Origin: Sanderia malayensis
Lineage: Eukaryota > Cnidaria > Scyphozoa > Semaeostomeae > Pelagiidae
Length of the DNA stretch: 64,000 nt
Assembly (NCBI GenBank): GCA_013076295.1
Contig: RQOL01000905.1
Location: 1 to 64,000 of the forward strand
Direction: 5' to 3'
A model generated the notes under the pieces. The model saw only the letters and a list, made by a program, of their open reading frames with translations. It had not been told where the DNA came from and did no database searches. Positions within the stretch are counted from its first letter, which is position 1, and every line of letters starts with the position of its first letter. Positions 49,213-60,894 of the stretch are shown here, one piece after another. The position numbers and the translations under genes were made by a program.

Positions 49213-49859
49213 CAGAATGGAGGCTGGATAGGACACTGTGGCGAGAACAAAAGACGACTGGTCTCATATTCAAAATGCGTCATAGCCAGAAAGTTGTGGG
49301 GTATCCTTATTCCTGGTACTATCAAAATTACGTTGTAAACATAAGAGATTTCTGTAAATTAGAATGGAATTTGGCTATTTTTGCCCCGAAATAGATGATG
49401 AAATGCTTGAAGATGCTGCAAATGGATTCCATGTTTACAATTATCGGGCACATGTGCACAAGCTGGCAGGCAAAAAGCCATGGCAGACTGTCACAGTCAC
49501 TGTGACCCTCCTCTATTTATGTATCTGTTGGGACGATAATCGCACTTTAAATCATTCCTACACGTAAATAACACAAAATATAAGTAAAAACACAATATAA
49601 GTGACATTCTAACACCTTCAGACTAACGTTTGTACTTGTTACACCCTTCCTGTCGGTGAAAATGTACTGAGAATCAATTGACCTTTCGATTTCCTGTAAC
49701 TGTATCACACAATTCTCTTCTAAGTTATAAATTTCCTGTTACATACACGAGTTGATTCAGTCGATTATTGACAAGACTCGTCTTCGCTTTGTTGCTTGAC
49801 TTTGAGATTTTGAAAATGCTTTCTTGTTCGAAGTATTTCACTGCATTGTCAGAAGAAGA

Positions 49860-51513
49860 TCAAAAATGGTATACATTAAAGCTTACTCTGACAGATGGTC
49901 ATACGCTTGCAGATCCATATTCGCTCATTGAAGACTGGAAAATGAAGTTAGTTTGCTGCCCGACATTACGTGGCCTGATGGTTATAATTATGTTATTAAT
50001 AGCAAGCTCTTTTTCAAAAGAATCTTTAAAAGCTTTGAAAGTCTCTGGAAGCATGCAATTTTTTTATCTGTGGACATGTGCAAGATGTTTTTTATCATGA
50101 AATTGGAAAAACCGAGCGCTTCTGTTTCATCAAGTCGGGGGTAATTTTTTAGCATATATTTAGGAATACATGTATATTTCTGGCCTAGGCCTTCGGGCCT
50201 AAGCATTTTCTACATCGCTATAAAAGAACCCAAAGCATATATACACCAAAACGCTACAGCTACAAACATGCAGCCAGATGGAGCTTAATAAAGCTGCTTG
50301 TACAAGCAAACTCTGTGCATGGAAAAGATCACGTCAACATGCCGAAGCAGCTCCACTTAAGCAAATCGACTTCCGAAGACCAAAGAAAGATGCTTTACCG
50401 ATGAAAATTCCACCTTATAAGCAACTGGAAGAACCGTTTAGCTGTGAAGAACCTGACAGATATAGCAACAACGTGGCATCAGTCGAGAAACTGAAAGAGC
50501 TAAAACGCATTGCCCCTAATGCTGCTATTTTTCTAGCTTTGTGAACGAATGCGACGAGTCTGCTGAACGTCTTGAAACTCATCTAATTGAGACAGGTACT
50601 GCAGAGGAAAATGATGAAAATTCAATTCCAAAGCGATTGGTAAGTCTTTTTCAGCCTGCACCCATTAATGACTCAAGAGAAGAACTGAACATTCGCATGA
50701 AGAAACTGTTCAACGATTACAAAAAAGCATACTGGCAGACACAGCATGCCAATTTTTGCGAGGTCACAAGATGCCTAGGCATTACAAAAGTGTGGCAGAT
50801 ACATCGTGCTGGCAGAATCACTGCGTCAATTGCCAAACAGGCATTTAATGCTGATAAGATGAAGATTGCAGAATTTCCAAAAACATTCCTAAAAACGATT
50901 GTGCAGTATGGTTACCCATTCGATGTCCCTGCAACAAGAAATGGTAAGGCAATGGAGCCTGTGGCAAGAAAATACTTCATTGCCCATGCAATGACATTGC
51001 GTGAAGGCTTCTCTACTCAGGAAACAGGCCTTCATGTGCTGGAGGACATCACCAGATGGACTAACCGACAGCTGCTGTCACGGGAAGAAATGTTCTAGAA
51101 ATAAAATGCCCTTACAAGTACAGAAATGGCTTGGACGGTTGGCATGCTGATAAAAGCTTTCCTGTATCGCCGAACGGTGATATAAGAAAGAAACATGCCT
51201 ATTTTTTCAAATGCAGCATCAAATGCTTGTGACAGGCGCACATTACTGTTACTTTTATGTATGGACAAAGGACCAGAAGGTCACGGACAAGTTGTTGCTG
51301 AAAGTGAAAAAGGATATTAAATTTTGCGAAGAGCTAGAACAAAAGTTGACTAGCGTATTCTTTAAATTCGTACTACCGGAACTTTTAACCCAAAAAAATG
51401 ACCCGAATAATGAAAAACCTGAGCAATTGTATTGTAAATGCAGACGAAAATTTCTTGCCAATGATTGCATGCGAAGGCAACAATTGAAAAATTGGATGAA
51501 AACACTGAAGTAG
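49860..51513 (+). pseudogene. SWIM / YqaJ-exonuclease / PHD-type transposon-associated gene, broken
   Basis: Frames in series recur as one protein type in cnidarians. Near 49950-50100 is LPDITWPDGYNYVINSK, then a SWIM-neighbouring region. 50278-50544 has SKLCAWKRSRQHAEAAPLKQ and IDFRRPKKDALP. 50541-51098 is the start of a YqaJ-type (lambda-exonuclease, PD-D/ExK) domain: WQIHRAGRITASIAKQAF and RNGKAMEPVARKYF. 51100-51290 continues with VLEIKCPYKYRNGLDGWHAD and MQHQMLVTGAHYCYFYVWT, giving the E-x-K core (LEIKCP) and downstream Gln motif. 51425-51510 has PHD-like Cys pairs (YCKCRR, then MIACEG in another frame). One stop separates nuclease motif I from motif III. Inactive copy; in intact relatives it may be transposon cargo (inference). 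Confidence 0.65.
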
Positions 51514-51849
51514 TCGTTCAAGAAAAAACTAAGAAAAAGTGATTGAGAAAAGTGATGGAGAAGAGCATAGCTGAACGTCCCAGCCAAAGCAAGTACTTGT
51601 TGGATATCCATGTATTGTTGCATCGTGCTTTGGAAGTCATGGCAAAAAATTAACTAATGATGGAGATGTTTGAAGACATTATTAAGCGTCTGTTGCTGCT
51701 TTCCTTAGAAACCTGTAAAAGCCTAAGTTTTCTCAAGACTGTTTTTGAAAAAAATGTAGAAATGACAACTTTCTCCAAAGAATTGAGGTGGACCAATTTC
51801 AACAAGATGTGGGTGGGTGAAAATATCACGTTTGACTGAATGCTTGGAT

Positions 51850-53150
51850 GTACCAAAACAGTTTTGTTCTTGGCTGTTGTTGTATTGCCAAGAGGAAATT
51901 GCTAAAGATAATTGTCAAGTAAGTGCCGCTGAAGCTGAAACCACAGAAATAGTACTAAGATAAAGAAGCTGTAACATACATTTGTGGTGCAGTGCTATCA
52001 AAATTGATAAAAACATTTTCAGACGATCTTGGATGTGTCTCTTCAGCTGCGTTTAGAATAGGCCGGAAATGATCATTCTATATTTTTCGGAATCAGGTGT
52101 GAGTTACATTTTTGCATAGCACCGCATTTCGTATACACATTTAAGTATGTTCAGCAACTGCTCAAAATAGATCTTATAAAACTCTGGAAATGCTAGGAAA
52201 AGAAGGGGAAATAACAGATAACAAAAATCCGCAAAACAAACTGACATTTGACGAGAGGGACATTTGTGAAATTAAGTTGTAAAACTGTATGCAAATAAAC
52301 CAATAGAAATAGAAACTGAGAAAACGGCTAGTACAAGGATTGGGCCTGCTGAAGAGCAAGACGAAGTTGAAAATGATGTATTGTCATATACTGAAGAGAT
52401 CATTCAATTTTACGACCTAGAGAACAGACCATGTAAAACAAAATTACCAAGGACATTTTTTGAACGATGTGATCAACATATGCCTTCTGGAATAAAATGG
52501 CACGAATTCCAAAGATATTCAGAAAACAAAAAGCAGCTCCTGTAACTAATCACCAAATATTCTGTCTCAAATAATAGCAGGCCCCTTTTCAAAACATCAT
52601 ATGTCATAACGGAGGGGATCTACAGGATACAAAAGCGTACAAAGATTGAGAAGGACTGCAAAAACACAAGGAAGAAGACACAAGACTCGTTGCCACAGAA
52701 CTTGAAGAAAACAACGATGTTGTTGTTGTTTGTAAGGATACTGATGCGTTGGTTGTCTTGGTTTGGGCATAAGCGAGGTTCAATGTCCAACACAAGTGAT
52801 ATTTCAAGTATGATGCAGAAAAGTATGCTGAAGTTTCATCTACGATATAAGCAAGATGTCGTGTCACATCTTGAGATGGCATGAAAGAAAGACAAACGTC
52901 ACTTCCCAGAAAATCACAAATGACACTAATTTCAGCAGGAAAAAACCGAAGGGAAAGAGAACTGGTTTCAATTAAAAACAAGATAAACAACAAGCATAGA
53001 CAAGTGAATCTGTTGGTGATGAATAAAAAAAGGCACCAACCAAAATGATTCGGAGTTAAGTGGAAACAAGGAGAGCAAATGGGAAGTCTCCGATTTTATA
53101 TCAAGTGATAGCTCGCTTGACGAATGGCTACCATAAGATATTTGTGAAGT
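51850..53150 (+). pseudogene. Decayed transposon ORFs, including a PIN/XPG-like D-T-D motif
   Basis: Near 52690-52790 a frame-hopping reading gives NDVVVVCKDTDALVVLVWAY and RFNVQHKWYFKYDAEKYAEV, resembling multicopy cnidarian proteins with K-D-T-D-V-L-V-L-L. An acidic tract (52330-52540: EEQDEVENDVLSYTEEIIQF) precedes it. Too broken to define. Confidence 0.35.
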
Positions 53151-53319
53151 TTTTCACTGACAATCTTTTTATACCCCTGAGTTTGATGATTTGTTAGTTC
53201 TTATCTTACCAGTTGATGTATAATTGCAGTGGAAATTGTTACAGAAAAACATTTTTAATAAGTTCAATACAATTGAGAGTCAGGTCTGCTGTGATTCGAA
53301 CTCTATCTGAGCCGAACGA

Positions 53320-53457
53320 ATTTTCCCGTCCTCCTTTCAAGGTCACTAAGAACGAATTCCTATAAAACAAACCTCTATAAATCGAACTTGTTGTAATTCG
53401 AACATTGTCGCGCTTCCCAGGGTGCTCGAAATAAAAAGAGTTGACCGTGTATCAAAA
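53320..53457. repeat. Terminal sequence of a second Tigger-like element
   Basis: Repeated CGAA/TTCGA phrases (ctataaatcgaacttgttg, aattcgaacattgtcgcgc) end in AGAGTTGACCGTG next to TA. This resembles the 'TTCGAA...GTTGAC' ends of Tigger elements but differs from the start at 41917, so the two are probably not the two ends of one copy. Confidence 0.5.
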
Positions 53458-53880
53458 CTTCTACCCAAAATCATTCGAAAATACATTTCTCTGAAAATAA
53501 GCAGGTAATATCAGGAATTCAGACACCCTACATATTATATAACCTCGATTTTCAAACTTTTTTTGGCTGAAATCAACTTGAAATTTTTCCAAATCATAGA
53601 GATGGTATTTGCTCAATATTTGTGCCAATATTTTGGTTGTATGGGAAAATTCGGCTAATTTCTTTTGTTACCCCTTGAATCGTAATATCCTCGACAGCTC
53701 ATATCTCCTCGACTGTTCATGTTAAGGATACAGTTCTATTTTTTCGCAGAACTCTTTATGCGCTTTTCCAAATATGCATTCAGATTCACAATTAAAAATT
53801 GTTGATTTTTTCTTTCAGTTTGTTAGTTTGTACGGGGTAATTCCCTGCCTAGTTTATTATTTTCACTATGTGAAATGTTC
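53455..53880 (-). repeat. Arm of a widely spaced inverted repeat (partner 32810-33225)
   Basis: Reverse complement matches 32810-33225 with about the same block order, from the GTACAAACTAACAAACTG region to TTTCAGAGAAATGT. Confidence 0.8.
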
Positions 53881-54044
53881 CAACCACATATAATACGAAA
53901 GCCACAGCAAATATTACCCAAGCAATCAAGATGCTAATTGAAATTTGAAATATCAGCTTGAACACTTATTCTGGAAATGAAAGCTCAACGAGGCTAACTG
54001 TAACATGATTATATACTAATTGAATATTCCTATTGCTAAATTAA

Positions 54045-57000
54045 TTATCTATTTATAAAAGACACAACATTTTCGATAAATTTTAACGGCTGATCGGAAT
54101 GCACCCAATGTCCAGCATTTTCAATATGATGGATTTGTGAGTTTGGAAATAAACCATGTATGGTTGGGACCTCCTTTTCCCTACAAAATAATCATAAGTT
54201 TTACTGATGTTATATGCACCTTTCTAGGTTGGTGCATACAACAAAGACACTGATAATGGCTAATTGTAGTGCATCTACCATACAACAGAGACACTGATAA
54301 TGGCCAAAGTGTCTGATTTGATGCAATAAGCATGTGCAAATGCAGTGCATATTGCCAATTCACTTACGTGATATAATCCGAGTCGGCACCACCTACGAAA
54401 AGTGTATCACCGTTGTACTGCATTCCAGCAAAATCGGGAAAACCTATCAGCTCGGAAATGTTCATTTTGAAGAAACGAAGATTTATTCTCCAGCCATATC
54501 CGTGCTCGGTGCTGATCAAATTTGTAAGAAGAAACTGTCGAACTGCCAAGTCCTGAGAAACGCAAACAAAAAACCAATTGTTGTTTGAGTTTTGTTCAGG
54601 AAAGAAAACAATGACAGTTGCTCAGTCACACAGTAGTTCACTTGAATCAGAACATCCTGTGATAAAAAAACCTTGAGTTGCACCAAAATATCGAAAGTTC
54701 GCCAAAGCAAGGGTATGAGGGTTCAATGGATTAGATGTTAGCTTGTTCAAGATTAGCCTTGATGTTGTTTGAGAAATTTCGCTGCATGAAAAGATGACAT
54801 TGCTATATGGAACATCATTGAATGAACTAGCGAGCAAGAGGGAACATCGAGAGCACTAATTCAAGAATTTTGTCATGTAGCTTTTGTCCATGAATCACTA
54901 AGTTAAAGGTGAAAAAACCGAGCAAATGGCGGTAAAATGCCTTGGTCAATACTTATCATTTGCTACAATAAGATCTGCTATCCATTGCATCAGACCTTCT
55001 CGAAATAGACGAGTGAGAGTAACGAGTGATGAAAATCATGTGAAACTTTATAGTAATTAGATTTTGTCTCCATTGTGAACAGGCAACCTCTTAGCATAAG
55101 AACAGCGGTATAACTATCATTATGCAATACCTTTCTGAATATGAATAATATGAATCTGAATAATACGAATAAAAACAAATACCTTGACATCACTCGAAAG
55201 GGCCACATCTGCATTGCGTTTTTCTTTTATTTTGCTCAGGTCCAAGGCCGCCATTGCTTCAATACATGTTCGAGCTCCTTCTGCAGATATAGAAACCGTT
55301 GGAGCCGAATCAACAACAATGAGTTTCTCCACAAGATCATTGTTTTGCAAAGCAGTCGACATGACAGTTTTACCGCCCATACTATGTCCTATCAGTATAC
55401 AGCGCTGTACAGACAGTCTTTCCATTAGATGTGTCAAATCGTGGCTCATTGCTGAGTACGACATCGATGGGTGGCGTTCGCTGTCACCATGGTTACGTGC
55501 ATCAAATGCTATCACCTTAATATTGAGAAAAACAGTTGATTAAATTTCACAGATGAATAGAACATTTACCACTTTGAAACAAATCCAAAATAGATTGGCA
55601 GGGGTGAATGAAAACTTTGCCAAATATGCTCAAAATTTCAACTCAAAACAAGAATATCAACGACTTGTTACCAAAAATATTATTGCATTTTCATACAAAT
55701 GGATTTGAAACAGTGGCGTAGATAGGAAACTTTATAGGAGGGGCAACAAATGCAGATTTTCCCACAACAAATCAATAAGCATTCTCGCTTCTTCATAGTT
55801 ATGAACATAACACAAGGAGGGAAAACATTTAAAATAAATAACAATGGTAACTAAGAAAAAATGTGAAGGGTGATCGCTGCAATGCAAGAGATTGGCAGAG
55901 TATATGAAGCCGTGGAGTAAAAAGCGCCTTATTCTGAATGGGAAGGGGTCGCTTGAGCTTGTCGGTGTAATAATTGATTGATTCATGAACGATTGAGTCA
56001 TGTAATAATTGCGAGTAAGAGTGAAGACATTGTGAGAATAGGAATTATTTGAGTAAGGATTTGCATACTCTCTACATATTTCACAGGTGTGAAAGTGCCC
56101 TTGAGGGTGCTGGAAGCCTAAGATCACATGGCGTACTATCATCAAACCCCCAAAACTCTAGTCAAAGGTTGGTAGTTGACTATTTGCACAGGAAATCTCT
56201 TTACTTTTAAAGTAAAGAGATTTCCTGTGCAAATAATCAACTAGAAATAATCAACATAATAAATAATAATCAAGAAATAATCAACAGGAAATAATCAAAT
56301 CTTAAAAAACTTAATTGAAAGAGATAAATTCACTTTGACAAATTTACTTAGAACAATAGAAGAAATTTTTATATTCAGCTAACAAGCCTTTCTTTTCAAA
56401 ATGACAGAAATACCAGAAATAAATAACTGTCTCGTATTCCAACAACATTGGAAATTTTCTGACAAAATGGCAATTTAGCTCCAGAGGGGGGTTTTCCGCC
56501 CCTGACCTCCCTCTATCCACGCCACTGATTTGAAATAAGAGGAATTGCTCTGAGAAATGGCAATACCCCTTGATACTTCAACTGACCTGTCGTCCAGTAT
56601 TTCTTGACATAGATTGAGCCAAAGTATTCCAGTTAGATTTAGAGCCAAACATCCCATGTGCAATAATTATAGGTGCTAATTTCTGACCATGATCTCTAGC
56701 TGGATATATCCTATAGGCGATTCTTGGTAATCTAAAAAGATGATAAGGACGAAGGGTTCACAACAACAAAAAAGAGCAAACAAGCACACAAAATATCAAA
56801 GAAATAAATGTAATGCTTATCCATTTTTGAATAGGCTGTGCATTGAAAATCATCTTAAACTACAAAAACCAAAAACCATCAAGAATTTTCCCCAATAAAA
56901 AAGAAGATTGCTTTACTTTGGTAGTCAGTGGTAAAGCTGATCAAAAATAAGGAATGCCTTTAGAGCAAAGTACAATAATTAGTGTTGATGGGTGACAAGA

Positions 57001-58228
57001 TATTTAGAATGAAATCCCAAAGAGAAAAATACACTCCCCTCGCAAAAGTTTGGAAATGCCTGATGAAAATTGGCGTCTAGAAGTGGCCTTAGGCCTGAGC
57101 AAGAAAATTTACATAACAATGTAAGACTACCAAACGGGTTTCAATAGCGACTATATTTAGCATAAATATACTCAAAATTTCATAAATTTTCAAATGAAAA
57201 CATAATTTAAACTATATCATATTGTTTTACAATAATATTAAAAGAAAACTGCCAAGAGGTCCGTTAAAAATGTTTAGGAAGATTTATCGAAGTGGAGAAA
57301 TTAAAACATCAACAATTATAATTTCTTTCACTCAAAGCCATGCAAATTCTCTCTCATTTAAAAGAGAATGCTTTAAAACTTTGAAAAATATAAGAATTAT
57401 TTAGGTAACTGTCTTGACCTTTTAAAATTCACGGTTTAACTTTTGCGAGGGGAGTGTACAACCAAGTAAAGTTGAGCAAAACTTTCATACAAATGACACA
57501 ATTGCACGATGGTAGAAAAGCAACAGGTTGAACTATCTGTTTTGACTTATCCATTTATTGGAATGGGAATATGGGATAACATTTGAAATTGAAGATCATA
57601 TAGGGTATTGCTTAAAAGGAAGGGACCAATGGATGCTTTAAGTGTTTCATGGGATGGGGAAGAGCTTATGAAATCTTTAGGGTTTTGAAATATGGCTTCT
57701 TTTAAAAGATAAATAGACTTCAGGGAATCCATTCCCGTTTTCCTACAATTACTGAAGAAAACTAACAAAAAATATATCTCCATATCTATATATTGTAATT
57801 AACTAATTTCATGCTGAAAACATATTTTGAGTTCTTTTCTGTTCCGAGTTTTGCAATATGGCCTTCTTTTAAAAGATAAATAGACTTCAGGGTTCCATTC
57901 CCGTTTTTTTACAATTAATGAGGAAAAGATGCAGCCGAAATGAAATAGGAAAGAACAAGAGCGTCTAAGCACTACTGTCATAGTAAAAAAATAGAAAACT
58001 GGTGGATACTCGTTATGTGCATGTCAGAATATCTGATCTAGGACAGTCTACTCCATGGAGACGCCAACTTAATTCCACTTCCACCTTGTCTCACAAATTA
58101 AACTGTTCTGAATCTACTCACCCGTACAATATAACTTTATTGAACTGTTCTATTTCAATTTTCCGAGAGGCTTGATGACTAAACAGTCGGCGAGTTATCT
58201 TTACAGCGAATGACATGACGTGGGGCAT
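54045..58228 (-). CDS. ABHD11: ABHD11-like alpha/beta hydrolase, copy B (five exons)
   Basis: Minus-strand exons: 58122-58228, 56587-56731, 55183-55515, 54368-54552 and 54045-54180. Phases match, giving 301 aa. The last three exons have exactly the same lengths as in copy A (333, 185, 136), and every intron phase is shared, so this is a DNA-level duplicate, not a retrocopy. It keeps canonical residues: HGMFGSKSNW (oxyanion HG), GHSMGGK (nucleophile elbow) and NAGHWVH (catalytic His). The N-terminus MPHVMSFAVKITRRLFSHQ is a likely mitochondrial presequence. The protein is about two-thirds identical to copy A by eye in exon 3. Introns hold a hAT MITE and a mariner MITE. A piggyBac element ends 15 bases above the ATG (TTAA at 58240), so the original promoter is 3.3 kb away. 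Confidence 0.93.
55711..56527. mobile_element. hAT-type non-autonomous element in an ABHD11-B intron
   Basis: 817 bp with CAGTGGCGTAGATAGG at one end and CCTCTATCCACGCCACTG at the other, 8-bp duplication ATTTGAAA at 55703-55710 and 56528-56535. Its ends are related to those of the 194-bp MITE at 37742. It contains a large hairpin. Confidence 0.88.
56173..56243. repeat. 71-bp near-perfect hairpin
   Basis: 35-bp arms around a single central T with one mismatch (TAGTTGACTATTTGCACAGG... mirrored by ...CAAATAATCAACTA). Located inside the hAT-type element. Confidence 0.92.
57032..57456. mobile_element. TA-flanked mariner-like MITE
   Basis: 425 bp with CACTCCCCTCGCAAAAGTTT at the left and its near-complement ending GCGAGGGGAGTG at the right; TA on both sides (57030-57031, 57457-57458). 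A 60-aa frame inside shows no transposase motif. Confidence 0.85.
57685..57925. repeat. Direct duplication in ABHD11-B first intron
   Basis: About 75 bp at 57688-57762 (TCTTTTAAAAGATAAATAGA, CTTCAGG..CCATTCCCGTTTT) recurs at 57857-57925 with small changes. Confidence 0.75.
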
Positions 58229-58339
58229 TTTTCTAGGCCTTAACCCTCTCATGCCCAGCGTCCCAGTTGGTCCCAGTAGAAGCAAAAATCATGAAAAACC
58301 CAATTTGATTAAAATTGGCTAAAACTCGTTGAAAAGTAC

Positions 58340-58825
58340 AATTTTGGGGCGCTGAATTCGAATATCGAATTTATTTTTTGAAATTTTGATGTTTTGGGGG
58401 CAAAAAATGGGGTAAAAGGGGGCAAAATGCAAATTTTGAAACTCGTCCAATTTCCATCAAATTTGGTGAGAAGTACAATTTTTGGGCGCTGAATTCGAAT
58501 ATCGAATTTATTTTTTGAAACTTTGATGTTTTGGGGGCAAAAATGGGGTAAAGGGGGGCAAAATGCAAATTTTGAAACTCATCCAATTTCCATCAAATTT
58601 GGTGAAAAGTACAATTTTGGGGCGCTGAATTCGAATATCGAATTTATTTTTTGAAATTTTGATGTTTTGGGGGCAAAAAATGGGGTAAAAGGGGGCAAAA
58701 TGCAAATTTTGAAACTCGTCCAATTTGCATCAAATTTGGTGAGAAGTACAATTTTCGGGCGCTGAATTCGAATATTGAATTTATTTTGTGAAATTTTTAT
58801 GTTTGGGGGGCAAAAATTGGAGTTT
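58340..58825. repeat. 136-bp tandem array at the piggyBac left end
   Basis: GCGCTGAATTCGAATATCGA recurs near 58351, 58489, 58623 and 58759 (spacing 134-138 bp). The right end has the same unit inverted at 61090-61460. ORFs of 71 aa here are repeat artefacts. Confidence 0.92.
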
Positions 58826-58914
58826 TTACGACTATATTATTATTTAGAGGTCTGGGGCTGAGCTTTATTTTGTTACAGTTTTGGCGCGAAATTCAAAATA
58901 GTGATTACGATAAT

Positions 58915-58988
58915 GAAAAACTTAACTGTTCAGACCACTGATCTATATAATAACATTATAGTTATTATATAGATCAGTGGTTCAGACC
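58915..58988. promoter_or_regulatory. Palindrome upstream of the piggyBac transposase
   Basis: TTCAGACCACTGATCTATAT at 58929 is mirrored by ATATAGATCAGTGG at 58970-58983, around ATAACATTATAGTTAT. It lies 65-125 bases upstream of the transposase ATG and may be a promoter or a target for the transposase. Function is inferred only from position. Confidence 0.4.
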
Positions 58989-59052
58989 GACATTGCATTA
59001 CAAAATCAGAAATATCTTATCGTGAACTTCTGATTCATTTATCTGAAATACG

Positions 59053-60894
59053 ATGAATATCGAAACCGAGAGTGATTTTTCTGATAGCGAAAGTATAAGT
59101 GATATTTCTTCATTGTCTGAGTTGTCAGCTGAAGAATATGAGGAGCTCATGGCCTACGATGATAGCGAAGTTTATGACCCTCATGGTATTGAAAGCGATG
59201 ATGATCAACCTGGTTGCTGCCACTGGTCTACAGAGTCAGAAGCAGATTTTGAAGGTTCTATTGCTCCGTCAGAAAGAATACCTGAGTATGGGAGACCTGC
59301 TGTTATATTTGATGCTGGTACAAAACCACATGAGATTGTTGAAGGTGTTATGGACGACGAATTTATCATGACATGTATTGCAAGTACAAATGAACATGGC
59401 GCTGAAGATCCATCATTCGTTGAGAAAATTGGGGAGATTTCAAGAGATGAGGCAGGAATACGTTTTGTAAGAGGTTTCTTTGCAATCAAATGGCATCTTC
59501 GTCTTCTTGGATATCGGCAATATAGATGGGCTTGGAGTGAGGACCCCTTGCAATCACAGCCAGAAATAAAGAAAACAATGAGCCGTGAAGTCTTTCGTCT
59601 GATGCTAAAGCACTTTCGAGTTGTCAAAGCTTCATCCTTGCCACCTAAAGATCATCCAGACTACCATCCTTTGCAGAATATTAACTCTGGAGTTGAATAT
59701 CTCAGACAGAAATCATTATCAAAGTGGACGGTTGGCTGGAAAATGTGCGTTGATGAAGGAAGAGTGACTAGCAAAAGCAAAAGGAACCCTTATAAAATAA
59801 GAAATCCAGACAAGCCAATAAGAATGGGATGGACAATTTGTAAAGTCAGTGATAAGGGAGCAAACGGTGGAAATTATGTTGCTAACCATGTGGTGAAAGT
59901 GGGGAAGAAAACGTACAAAACATCTGGCAATGGTAAAAACTATGATATTGTTGAGCAACTCATATCTGAATTTAAAGACAGTGGACGTTTGGTTGTTATG
60001 GACAGTGGCTTTCCCACAATAAAATTAATGGAAGATGCAAAGAACAAATGGCATACTCGATTAATTGCTACGCAAAGGGGCAACACTGCTCATTTCCCAT
60101 GCAGCCATAAGGACAATTTGCGTTCAGCAAGACAATTTGTTCGTGGGTTCTCTAAATCTCTTCACAAAGGTTTTCTAAACATCACATATTGGAACGACAA
60201 CAATGTGGTAGTCTTCTTGGATAATGACATCAAGTCTGGCCAGCAGTACTGGGAACCTGTTGAAGTCAACCAAGGAAGAGAAAAGGTCATCATTCATATG
60301 CCCAGAGTTGCTGCACTATATCGTGAAATGTATGGATGGGTAGACAGAACCAACCAGCAACTGTCTTATTATAATGCTGAATTTAGAAGTGTGAGGAAGC
60401 AAAACAGAATTTTCGATAGCCTTTGTGAGATGTACGTGTTAGTCAACGGTCATACTTTATGGCGCAACAGCACTAATCTTCACGAGCAGTTATCGAAAAA
60501 TGCTCTTTCGCAAAGCTCATTTCGATTCGAAGTAATTCGTATCTGGTATGCAAAGTTCAAGATGTATCATGGACGTATGCCAGTCCTCCATTATCCATCT
60601 GATAAACCACGTGGAAAGAAAAGATCGTTGGAATCTGCCCTCGCATCACCAAGAAAGGGTCGCCATGAAGAAAAGAGAATTTCAGCAGAGGAATCTTCCA
60701 GCAAAGAGAAAAGATTGAAATGCAGAATTTGCCACAAGAAAACATCATTTTGTTGCAAAAAGTGTTCTGGTCCTGGCGATCCTTTTGCTCTTTGCTCGAA
60801 TACCAGAGGAAGAGACTGCTGGAATAAGTTTCATGCTGCACGTGAATTCGATCTGCCGAGCAGTCAATCTCAGGAAAACGAAGAAGAGATCTAA
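59053..60894 (+). CDS. piggyBac transposase
   Basis: Uninterrupted 613-aa frame, the usual size for the family (about 590-650). The N-terminus is acidic (MNIETESDFSDSESISDISS), as in PGBD-type proteins. The DDE_Tnp_1_7 core spans about residues 100-490: GIRFVRGFFAIKWHLRLLGY, then WTVGWKMCVDEGRVTSKSKR (first Asp), RLVVMDSGFPTIKLM (second Asp), and GWVDRTNQQLSYYNAEFRSV (third Asp region; the family usually has GVDxxDQ). A C-terminal Cys/His-rich domain (CRICHKKTSFCCKKC, then CSNTRGRDCWNKFHA) matches the cross-brace zinc finger that binds the element ends. It catalyses TTAA-specific cut-and-paste transposition. The first ATG lies 809 bases from the left end. Confidence 0.92.
   Translation: MNIETESDFSDSESISDISSLSELSAEEYEELMAYDDSEVYDPHGIESDDDQPGCCHWSTESEADFEGSIAPSERIPEYGRPAVIFDAGTKPHEIVEGVMDDEFIMTCIASTNEHGAEDPSFVEKIGEISRDEAGIRFVRGFFAIKWHLRLLGYRQYRWAWSEDPLQSQPEIKKTMSREVFRLMLKHFRVVKASSLPPKDHPDYHPLQNINSGVEYLRQKSLSKWTVGWKMCVDEGRVTSKSKRNPYKIRNPDKPIRMGWTICKVSDKGANGGNYVANHVVKVGKKTYKTSGNGKNYDIVEQLISEFKDSGRLVVMDSGFPTIKLMEDAKNKWHTRLIATQRGNTAHFPCSHKDNLRSARQFVRGFSKSLHKGFLNITYWNDNNVVVFLDNDIKSGQQYWEPVEVNQGREKVIIHMPRVAALYREMYGWVDRTNQQLSYYNAEFRSVRKQNRIFDSLCEMYVLVNGHTLWRNSTNLHEQLSKNALSQSSFRFEVIRIWYAKFKMYHGRMPVLHYPSDKPRGKKRSLESALASPRKGRHEEKRISAEESSSKEKRLKCRICHKKTSFCCKKCSGPGDPFALCSNTRGRDCWNKFHAAREFDLPSSQSQENEEEI

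Noticed and set aside
42180..53150. A functional cluster of cooperating transposase and nuclease genes
   Set aside because: Every frame is broken by stops or shifts and belongs to a different element family; this is accumulated debris.
41917..53457. One 11.5-kb Tigger element with all else nested in it
   Set aside because: The terminal sequences at the two ends resemble Tigger ends but do not match each other as inverted repeats.
58371..58723. Two 71-aa minus-strand ORFs
   Set aside because: They are translations of the 136-bp piggyBac end repeat and simply repeat with it.
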